From positions 1 through 38,969 of the forward strand of contig JALVIT010000051.1 in assembly GCA_027028545.1 (NCBI GenBank): 38,969 nt of DNA, given 5' to 3'. The translations under genes and the position numbers were made by a program. Shown here piece after piece: positions 33,101 through 38,969 of this stretch. This stretch comes from Desulfurococcales archaeon (GTDB lineage: Archaea > Thermoproteota > Thermoprotei_A > Sulfolobales > Desulfurococcaceae). The number at the start of each line of letters is the position of its first letter. Positions within the stretch are counted from its first letter, which is position 1. The notes under the pieces are model-generated. The model was not told the DNA's origin. It saw nothing but the letters and a program-made list of their open reading frames with translations, and searched no databases.

Positions 33101-36100
33101 CCTAGCATCCACAACACTCATAATATCAGGTATTGCTTCAGCACCGATTAATGGCTCGATATACTTCCGCGAGGTATCATCACCATCATGGACTAGAATA
33201 CAGTTTAACCAGTTTGGTAGGAAGAGGAGATTCACACTACAGATCGGTGGATTAATGGATGATTCGAGCTATGAATTCTACATAGTTGCAGACTCCGGAT
33301 ACGGTATAACGGTCACTAGCATATATCATGTAAATGTTACAGTATCGGTGACGTTTAAAGATCATGAAGTAAACGTCACAATCCTACGCGACTACAACCA
33401 GGTAATACATATATCCGTCGTCAACAATGATCCAGTATTCTCACACAACGTCTATGCTAAGATAATAAACACTGATCCAGAAATAGTGCTCGACTTCGTG
33501 GGCCCAGGATCTATTGATGGTGTATTAACCGTTTCAAGCAGTTCCGAAGCAACTATAACATTAGCTATACACGCTGCAGATGCTATAAAGATGAACTATA
33601 CAGTAACAGCCATGCTGGTAAACCTAGATACAAATGCAACCGACTACATGATCATACACATAACGGTTGTAGAGCCTAGATTCGATGTCGAAGTAGACTA
33701 TATAGGTATGGATAACTATACACTAGTGCAAACATATAGATTGGTAAACCATGGAGATACGATAACAGACCTAAGCGTCCACCTATCTGGGCCGGTTGCC
33801 AGCTTCGCCTACATATTCCCAACGATGAACCATGTAAGACTTGAAGCAGACTCAGCAATGTACTTCTATGTAATACCAGTGCTTGGAATGCTTCCCGAAG
33901 ACCCCGCACTACGTAATGGAACAATAATCATAGAGACAAAGGATCCGAGGACTATGGAGACAAGTATAAGACCGATCAACCCACCACCCGGTACCAAGGT
34001 ATATGGTGTACCTACAGAATCTCTACGTGGAAGGGCTGAATCTAAGGATTGGTATTGTACGAATAGACCCAATGTAAATACTAAGGTTATAATATCGATC
34101 GATCCCCCATTAAACGAGACAACCAATCAGACAATAATTAATGCTACATTAACAATATACTTCCATCCAACAGGATTCCCAGAACCACCTAAACCACACG
34201 ATGGTGTGATCACGGTCAATGGTATAACCGTGTATTCATGGACGAACAGTATCCCCGAGGGATATGTAACTGTTCCATTACCCTCAAGCATATTTACCTC
34301 AATGCCGTCTAGCGGTGCGAAATACGAGTTAAACATAGGAGTGCATACAAAGCATATGAATGGTGGACACTACGTTGTAGCAACCGATTATAAGGTCGAG
34401 ATAACAACATCCGGTGGAACATTCTACGTGGTGGCTGGTAGCTTCGATGAAGCCAGGAATGCTGTGAGACACCTATCCAAACCTAATAACGACCAGGTGA
34501 AGCCTAAGGAGTGTGATAAAAAGGTTAAGATGCCTGCATGGCTACAACAATTAATAACGATGCTTAAGGGATCTAAGTCCCTTGATATAAAGAACCTCCC
34601 AGTACCGGAGGCTCTACTAAAGCTTGTTAAGACCAGTGGACAGGCTAAGATCGATGTATCATTCGGTATTGAAGTTAATCCAACGCCATCGAAGATAACC
34701 ATCAGCGGATCAGGATCTGTTGATATAAAGATCGGTATATATGGTGGTGAGGGTGGAGTAAAGGTTGAGGGTTCATGGAGTATTAAGAACTGTAAATGGG
34801 GATTCGACGGGGCAACGGCGACATTCACGGCTAAGGGTGGATATAGATTCGACTTAGACATACCTGCCGAATGGGTTAAATGGCTGCCTGATGCAGGTGA
34901 AGATGCACCAGTAACAATTCATGCCCACTTCTACATCGGGATCCAATCAGCTGTCGTAGAGCTTACAGATCATCTAAAGATCAAGATGATAAGGTCATTA
35001 CTGGTAATCGTGGAGCTTAAGGGTAAGGCTGAGATAAAGGTCGGTAGAAGAGTTACACTCACAGCTGAAGCTGAAGCATCACTAACCGAGGGATATAAGA
35101 ATGGAGACTTCTACGCCCAGTTCAAGCTAGGATTCAGCGGAGACATTAAGGTAGACCTATCACTATTCAGTGTATCAGCGTCTGGATCCTTCGGGTTCAA
35201 ACTGATATGGAATGGATATGAATGGGTTAGGAAATCCTACGACGACCCAGGTATAATGATCTATAGATACCAGCTACACAATATACCGTTAATGTATCCA
35301 ACTCTAACCGATACATCGACAATGCATAGCACAGGTTTATCGACAAGCTACTCGCCTGGATACGGATTATATGCATCATGGATATCGAGCGACGGAGTAA
35401 ACACTTATGTAATGCTAAGCCGCTACAACAACACAGAATGGACAACGCCGGAAACACTGCCGTTTACAACTGGAAACTATGTATCAACAATATCCCTAGG
35501 ATTCACAGATTACCCAGGAATACTAGTGCTCGAGATGCCCGAGGTAAATGAATCTATGAGCATAGACGAACTGGTGGATTCACTATATAGGGGTAGGCTA
35601 TACTATACAGAATACATAGATGGATCATGGACAACACCAGTTGAGTTGGCATCAAACGTATCATTATCGGCTGATGCAGTAGCTATGGGTTCAGAGGCTA
35701 TAGCTGCATGGGTTCTCAGAAGCAACCACACCTACACAGTTATGACTATGATGTATAGTGAGGGTGCATGGAGCCCGCCAACAATGATACCAGGATCAAC
35801 AACTCCAGCCGGATACAACATCTACGATGTAGCCGTATCGTATATCAATGGCAAACCAATAGTTCTATGGGCTACAGAGATCTATAAGGATAACGAGACA
35901 AGTATAACAGCTATAAAGTATTCTATACTCGAAGAAACCGGATGGAGCCAGCCAGAGATAATGCCTGGAACATGGGGTGCTACATCCGTCGATGTAGCAT
36001 CAAGCGGAGATAAGGTATTCATAGCATGGAGCTCTAGCAGTGGAATACTCGGACTAGTAAGATATGATGAATCAACAATAGTTAATGTAACGATCGGTTA

Positions 36101-38969
36101 TGGATTCGGACCAGAGATAAACATACTTGGCTCAACAGTAGCCATAGCCGCTGGAAACATTTTCCAGCCCGGAGACATAGTGTTATATGCGGTATCACAG
36201 GATCTATCGAGGATCGTTGCGAGAAACTTAACGATGGATAACTACGTTGATAAAGAGTATAGCTTAGTATATGCACCCAATATCTTTACAGGTGTTATGT
36301 GGAGGCGCGCACCTGAGACACCGCAGGATCTACTCGATCAGTATAAGCTGTATGCTGCCGGAATAGTATATGTTGAACTATCAAACATCTCAATAACGGG
36401 ATTTGATGTATTAACTAAGGATATTGTGGAAGGAAACCCGCTAGAATACACGTTGAACATAACTAATACTGGTGGAGAAGGGAACGTAACGATAAACACG
36501 TATCTAAACGATACATTAATAGATACAAAAGAGGTGGCAATACCAGCTAATACAACATATGTATTCAACAACACGATCATACCAAGCGATTCGGGAACCT
36601 ATATCCTAAGGGTGGAGATAGAGACGCCGCCATCATCGATAAGCACTGTAACCAGCGTTGAGAGGATAATATATGTGAAGAGATTAATCAATAACACAAA
36701 CCTCATAGACGGCGCGGTCATCGGTGGAACATCTAATTTATCAATAATGTTAAACGGTATGGAGCCTGTCAATGTAAACGTCTATATTAACGGTTCACTA
36801 TTTGCATCAGAAATCGGAGTGGTGTCCAATACTACTTTAACACTAAACCTATTAGGGTTCTCGGATGGACCATTGAACATAACGATCACAGCGTTAACAT
36901 ATAATGGATTAGCTGATGATACAGCATCATATACTGTATTCCTCGATAAGACACCGCCAGTATTAATGATCTATACACCATTCAATAACACATACGTTAA
37001 AGGAATAATATATGTCAACTTCACAGCCTACGACACCTACTACAGCTTACCAGAAGCTCCGAAGCTATACATTAACGGAGCATTATATAATGTGACCAGC
37101 ATGCCTGGAGACATATACGTATATGAGCTCAACACAACCCTATATGCCGATGGAACGGTGTTGAACATAACGATCACCGTAACGGATATATCGGGTAAAA
37201 CGACCAGGTCAACACTATTCGTAACGGTAGATAATACACCGCCAACAACAACCCATAACTCTACGAAGACGTGGTATAATAGCAATGTAACGATACAGCT
37301 AACACCAAGCGATCCGGTATCTGGTGTAGCTACGACATACTATAGGATTGATGGTGGAGAATGGATTGAGGGTACAATAGTATATATACCAGCACCAAGC
37401 GATCACAGCAACGACGGCATACACTACGTAGAATTCTACAGTATAGATAATGCTGGAAACATAGAACCCATACACAATATAACAATAGGTATAGACACGT
37501 TGGAAGCAGAAATAACATCAAACATAGCCAACAACACATACTTCTCCGGCGGAGTTGTCAGCTTCTTCTTCTACATATCAGACTATGGATCAGGACTTAA
37601 AGAGGCGTGGGGATACTTCGATGGCGGATTACAGCGTCATAAGACATTCTCAGGAGAAAACCAGTACACTATGAGCTTCCAGGGATTAAACCTTGGATAC
37701 CTAAGGGAGGGTATGCACTGGTTCAAGATCGTGGTTGACGATATGGCTGGTAATAGGAGGGAGTATGTCCTAGTATTCTATGTCGATAAGACACCGCCGA
37801 CAGCAGAGATCATGACGCCGCCGGATGGTGCAGTCGTATCCGGGACGGTCAATATAACATTCAACTACACAGACAATCTATCACCAGTAATAGCTATGCT
37901 GACAATAGATGGGGAAACGATAAACGTGACTGGAAACTACAGCTACCTACTGGACACAACACAGTATCCAGATGGAGAGCTAACCATAACATTAACAGCT
38001 ACAGATTATTCTGGACGCTCAACCAGTGTATCAATAACGATAGTCATAGACAATACAGCACCGGAAATAACCATAACATCACCAACCAATGGCTCATACA
38101 TATCCGGCATAATCAACGTAGAGTACAGTATTGACGAACCACATCTAGACCAGGCATGGCTAATCATTGGAAGCCTAAGAGTGAATATTACTGGTACAAC
38201 AAGCTATACACTAAACACATCGATACTCCCCGACGGAGTATACACCCTAACAATATATGCAAACGATACACTAGGACATGAAGCAACGGCCGAGATCACA
38301 ATAATAATCGATAACACACCGCCAACGGCTGAGATTGCATCACCGGTCAACGGAACGTATGCCTCCGGACTACTAACGGTGCAGTTCAACTACAACGATT
38401 CAAACCTATATAGAGCATTACTATACATCGACACCGGATACGTAGATGTAACCGGATCATACAGCTATATCATAGATACAACACAGTACACCGATGGATG
38501 GCACATCATTAAGCTATATGTTGAAGACGAAGCCGGGAACACTGCAGAGTATAGTATAATGGTATTCTTCGACAACACACCACCAACAGCTATAATAGTA
38601 TCACCAGTCAATGGCTCGGTAATATCTGGTAATGTGTCCATAATAGTTGATTATAGTGATGCCAGCCTAGATAAAGCATACCTGATAATAGATGGCTTTA
38701 TAACCGATATAACTGGAACATACAGCTATCTTCTAGATACGACAACCTTAGATGATGGAGAACACAGTATAACACTACTCGTAACTGATAAAGCAGGAAA
38801 CAATGCATCATATACAATCACCGTTATAATCGATAATACGCCGCCGGTAGCAGAGATGATGAGTCCTGTTAATGGCTCATATGTATCCGGTATAGTCAAT
38901 ATCACCGTAAACTACAGTGATCTAACACTACATGAAGCACTACTGGTAATAGGTAACGAGACGATCAAT
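24177..38969 (+). CDS. Giant secreted multidomain surface protein / adhesin-like (>=4931 aa, C-terminus outside the window)
   Basis: ATG 24177 followed by signal peptide MSSLVSKTLYIIVLILLILSLTSSMASA; frame checked at several anchor points (27531, 30144, 38049, 38832) and ending in-frame at 38969; beta-rich NXS/T-rich domain repeats; no stop seen while reading through. Confidence 0.85.
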   Translation, partial: MSSLVSKTLYIIVLILLILSLTSSMASAYNIEDSMRGRIYRYDKLFHNSLGWSFARFNKTVLDALINDVIPPNGRQYDPYVEKLFWEGFVPSEAFNGYYSKLLFEKLIPENVSDGYYYEMFWRYIIGEGFRKYFIGEDASPRISMEGFQYYYNKLFGELIPENVSDGYYYEILFYKLYYYNIWNYQKILAYTAYYTPYSYVAGILTRIDMEKYLQSLNTTVPNNEPVIESSEWEIPTGWLYVKLLSPYGPIEGATASIMTASYCMGYGRCGWYSMGTIMTNSSGEAMIRVPAGEYMLRFSNIVYGETQTVVVRANETTNITLLLGVVKITLYDMDGYPMTGLSIDIYTQNTGPTGEPVTGSEISVVSLGSNGTFTGFFIPGTYMVKPLVYGLGDFYLTDIVAEPGAIRTYFYTLEALQVNFIPQLPVSVTDLYVYIEVRSTLSGYGETYYSDDNGVVNFWVKPGTYIIEIKSISSGGLYFGSWVFGGLVYTVNAYPNGPVNVYYQLGVFEYSPSGVIDYTLIPYDVYVVHGWPLINESEFIDTVYLFPGDRIALPPGYYVFTPRLGYGSKNYSFAVYATPTTYYQYVDTLPVGYVNVSTIYNGSLVYKTYDIFYLDNYVRTGFSDTLIPLLPYNYTILVNNIGYPNVYYANITSGSITTITINLGRIHVIARSFNGTKLSEPIPIYLYVYNGTDILFDQLVTYTWTSNEEDFFVLPGRYALVVPGINFSYYWWFNVGYGETIVDLNVTEAGIINETFNLGRLLVNISVYGLPEDTRVRTGYNYFVLAEQEYYNGTPYIGRNIEEYYFSYAPTSFQIELTRGTYAAYIGEYYNGEYLPFNGTIRYDVTIKENGLTVINYMLNLIELHLVAGNSTPVMGEYIDIYRIVDGELDYYAYVKTDVNGKAYLALPNGTYMFSISTTEGTQNFGPFNITQPYTNITLRYPSALVRIHGVGPNGYPAGGVSLRIVPEGYYYGYYAELDPSGYTEIIIPVGNYTVIPSLSYPNGIPLTINRSDATIDFYINFSLVRVHFNIPARRSIYLCVYPEGTYTYNSRYLTIDNNTVYYLFLLPGNYTVFLPGLSTSIHTWSTYSWFGYGAEEHVVLGNNTIVDIGFTLSIISFMLNTSYDPDNGLHTLLFGYDPSQPDPYIGYMGMRYLSNSYDAVEYIVTPGVYSLILPGPPFDYDWLSDHGVYLWELDGLGYSWVINVSGSDVVNIPFTPGALILYYPGIGSSLYTEQYTTASYQIYVSNTSTLVTSGTLSEGEYSVIVLTPGNYTIIHGGVVEVSLAPGEAKLVNITPSGILFKLLGPDGEPVTDTYVYLYSRDLSTYIGYEVTDDNGVAYFVNVNPGDYAIVLKGYNYFYSPYDAKYYERRSLGYGAVINVSYVEGLVSLNYTLSRIDVHIDSVEGDVSRAQLILYTPSWNVLKGELTDSSGMAHFYVTPGSYLVVIRGLDYGRYDHYYTGFSYYPLFGYGEVLGNLTIDNASSVLLEESLGTISVNISSIDGEYIYGIYVQLYDSNLYYIVAHRYYNGAPISFHITGGNYTVFFSIDGKPYIYSVYVDYGGYEEVELVLTRIFVYVKAPLEDISLAGVRVRIYYNTTTPTGEYYQKYTDSTGYVRFYVPININVVVAVASGYLDYKVLYTNTSHTVYFTVSILVVHAESFYGPLEDIGFNVYTLDYTYWDYESTNSEGNAVFLLTNGTYIVKYASSYGYETIGEYQTLVVVGWNTTVYHNISVPMLTINVERVTGASGLLILHVYTGTTYRDSLYISGDGMDVLFFPGTYSLLTSRYSNGRDTNYTFTIEFGEHLQVLYKLSGLLFRLLKPNGEPLNYMEDEQHQNRPFVYLYTVEDSTLYYSNTGYLNTSGEVFFTALLNGTYVVRMPGYYSYYGIPRDLEVNVTSDSMALYEYTIGGLKIKLVGNTDVSNRYIMLYGIVDSSEYYLGTWYTDSNGEVIVYLTGGTYAAYIENLGTVYGLEVVDGEWLNRSYTLSPVDLAVVSVSWTPSNPTDGDTMLVSANITNYGPGHALSDFTVKFYLNGTLEYTAIVHGLLAGYYTVVTAPLTAMAGTDEVRVVVDEEESQVDENRSNNEMTVYIPVLKPDLTVSIVNFTGTLLDGGTVTVNINVTNLGPGAINHRFSVNIFYDGKLVSTIYIDRLGVNESVIVSREFEALGGDRTVQAVVDPENEVPEIREDNNVDSKTLSIPAPDLAVIDAVLSAPTMVDGEIAILNVTLRNLGATTLNSFTVRLYIDGEYMALNYISGMENNSEVNILFYLVLKGGTHTYTIKVDAEEYVGDLNRANNIFTDSYTIPAPDLAVMGVVFQPETPGSGELITVTINVTNIGVGATKANYAVELRVDGKVKATQYITEDMDPGETVTVIHQFTLTGGTHEVKIIVDPNKFVGDVNRANNIYVKNITVLYSDLEVVNVTIEPGPYYNLEDKNLTITIRNNGPGLINTTFYVSIFDNDEFIEQIPVHGLGVNDTITLYTTITMKTGLRNITVIADDHYQRLIGSKYIYGHHSEIPDPFRSNNVYSITVNVLGPDLSVISAETIPTQPNAWEDFYINITVTNNGDTPSTEVFLIVDVGTNRFIDSVSALDPNETVSVLVPIKGVEPGTYNVHVVVNPFKEIEEYNYADNEYSFTLIVPAPDLTITNVVPLSPMTPLNPGDRFTVNITVKNLGAGFRRDVRIEAYSAAGSSIGTGYIFGGMSSSEEINLTLELVAVPPSLRGVVIVVDPTDEIYELDETNNKMVFNGPRVNALLLGATSYDLIRIYREDFNITLTNIGSTTLNLTNIVFNSSLATIVSITDTVLSPGESANVLIHVSTSNVAGIGFAAEFIVETNTTFNISSDITVRVHDIEDLFSLNIYDTELVGGVINTSLGAVEHLGLYPSYSTILGVNGLNVELSGNGTIFVSETSFLLSRERSLLLDFRNSSIAEGHYVLVFNVSAPGIPYYKTYMIHVYVSRDPYLTILSPSSMNVTLASTTLIISGIASAPINGSIYFREVSSPSWTRIQFNQFGRKRRFTLQIGGLMDDSSYEFYIVADSGYGITVTSIYHVNVTVSVTFKDHEVNVTILRDYNQVIHISVVNNDPVFSHNVYAKIINTDPEIVLDFVGPGSIDGVLTVSSSSEATITLAIHAADAIKMNYTVTAMLVNLDTNATDYMIIHITVVEPRFDVEVDYIGMDNYTLVQTYRLVNHGDTITDLSVHLSGPVASFAYIFPTMNHVRLEADSAMYFYVIPVLGMLPEDPALRNGTIIIETKDPRTMETSIRPINPPPGTKVYGVPTESLRGRAESKDWYCTNRPNVNTKVIISIDPPLNETTNQTIINATLTIYFHPTGFPEPPKPHDGVITVNGITVYSWTNSIPEGYVTVPLPSSIFTSMPSSGAKYELNIGVHTKHMNGGHYVVATDYKVEITTSGGTFYVVAGSFDEARNAVRHLSKPNNDQVKPKECDKKVKMPAWLQQLITMLKGSKSLDIKNLPVPEALLKLVKTSGQAKIDVSFGIEVNPTPSKITISGSGSVDIKIGIYGGEGGVKVEGSWSIKNCKWGFDGATATFTAKGGYRFDLDIPAEWVKWLPDAGEDAPVTIHAHFYIGIQSAVVELTDHLKIKMIRSLLVIVELKGKAEIKVGRRVTLTAEAEASLTEGYKNGDFYAQFKLGFSGDIKVDLSLFSVSASGSFGFKLIWNGYEWVRKSYDDPGIMIYRYQLHNIPLMYPTLTDTSTMHSTGLSTSYSPGYGLYASWISSDGVNTYVMLSRYNNTEWTTPETLPFTTGNYVSTISLGFTDYPGILVLEMPEVNESMSIDELVDSLYRGRLYYTEYIDGSWTTPVELASNVSLSADAVAMGSEAIAAWVLRSNHTYTVMTMMYSEGAWSPPTMIPGSTTPAGYNIYDVAVSYINGKPIVLWATEIYKDNETSITAIKYSILEETGWSQPEIMPGTWGATSVDVASSGDKVFIAWSSSSGILGLVRYDESTIVNVTIGYGFGPEINILGSTVAIAAGNIFQPGDIVLYAVSQDLSRIVARNLTMDNYVDKEYSLVYAPNIFTGVMWRRAPETPQDLLDQYKLYAAGIVYVELSNISITGFDVLTKDIVEGNPLEYTLNITNTGGEGNVTINTYLNDTLIDTKEVAIPANTTYVFNNTIIPSDSGTYILRVEIETPPSSISTVTSVERIIYVKRLINNTNLIDGAVIGGTSNLSIMLNGMEPVNVNVYINGSLFASEIGVVSNTTLTLNLLGFSDGPLNITITALTYNGLADDTASYTVFLDKTPPVLMIYTPFNNTYVKGIIYVNFTAYDTYYSLPEAPKLYINGALYNVTSMPGDIYVYELNTTLYADGTVLNITITVTDISGKTTRSTLFVTVDNTPPTTTHNSTKTWYNSNVTIQLTPSDPVSGVATTYYRIDGGEWIEGTIVYIPAPSDHSNDGIHYVEFYSIDNAGNIEPIHNITIGIDTLEAEITSNIANNTYFSGGVVSFFFYISDYGSGLKEAWGYFDGGLQRHKTFSGENQYTMSFQGLNLGYLREGMHWFKIVVDDMAGNRREYVLVFYVDKTPPTAEIMTPPDGAVVSGTVNITFNYTDNLSPVIAMLTIDGETINVTGNYSYLLDTTQYPDGELTITLTATDYSGRSTSVSITIVIDNTAPEITITSPTNGSYISGIINVEYSIDEPHLDQAWLIIGSLRVNITGTTSYTLNTSILPDGVYTLTIYANDTLGHEATAEITIIIDNTPPTAEIASPVNGTYASGLLTVQFNYNDSNLYRALLYIDTGYVDVTGSYSYIIDTTQYTDGWHIIKLYVEDEAGNTAEYSIMVFFDNTPPTAIIVSPVNGSVISGNVSIIVDYSDASLDKAYLIIDGFITDITGTYSYLLDTTTLDDGEHSITLLVTDKAGNNASYTITVIIDNTPPVAEMMSPVNGSYVSGIVNITVNYSDLTLHEALLVIGNETIN
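30141..32430 (+). repeat. Seven CARDB-like modules within the giant ORF (about 106 aa each)
   Basis: Recurrent (P)DL(A/T/S)V start at codons 30144, 30465, 30783, 31101, 31425, 31788, 32106; 'N(I/L)G.G....' and 'V(D)..N.V.E...NN' motifs. Confidence 0.8.
35340..36280 (+). repeat. Beta-propeller-like repeat region within the giant ORF
   Basis: Recurring EWTTPETLP, SWTTPVELA, AWSPPTMIP, GWSQPEIMP with intervening alternate beta-strand segments (IAAWVL, PIVLWATEI, VFIAWSS). Confidence 0.5.
37785..38969 (+). repeat. Tandem Ig-like modules, 87-88 aa, marked by (V/I/F)D(N/K)T(P/A)P...(S)P.(N/D)G...SG
   Basis: Marker codons at 37785, 38049, 38310, 38571, 38832: spacings 264, 261, 261, 261 nt. Confidence 0.85.

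Noticed and set aside
24203-38389. Numerous minus-strand short ORFs (e.g. 34424-34861, 32477-32791, 28675-28917) and + frame ORF 25783-25992
   Set aside because: They lie antisense or out of frame within the continuous giant ORF, have low-complexity shadow compositions and no recognisable motifs.

Overview
The window looks like a hyperthermophilic crenarchaeal chromosome segment, probably Desulfurococcales-like (inferred from gene content and codon style; not verifiable here). From left to right it contains: (1) the C-terminal end of a Csa3-like regulator and a type I-A CRISPR interference operon (csa5-cas7-cas5-cas8a-cas3'-cas3''-cas6), with no array or adaptation genes in view; (2) a DUF973-like membrane protein, a GapN-like aldehyde dehydrogenase and small exported proteins, one apparently frameshifted; (3) a compact one-carbon/corrinoid cluster (MtrH-like methyltransferase, RACo-like activator, corrinoid protein, catalytic-domain-only MetE, short MTHFR-like protein) that reads as a corrinoid-dependent methionine synthesis route; (4) an MNT-HEPN pair whose HEPN gene is broken by a frameshift and a truncated TnpB element with conspicuous RNA-hairpin potential; (5) a PfpI/DJ-1 protein, three exported or membrane proteins (one with an in-frame TGA followed by 36 coding-like codons) and a Lin0512-like protein; (6) one giant secreted ORF from about 24177 to the window edge (at least 4931 codons, open at the 3' end). 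It has CnaB/carboxypeptidase-regulatory-like modules, a CARDB-like array with ~318-nt period, propeller-like repeats and Ig-like modules with an exact 261-nt period. The supplied ORF track omits this giant ORF, presumably because it has no stop inside the window. All family calls are from motif recognition by eye; no searches were run.
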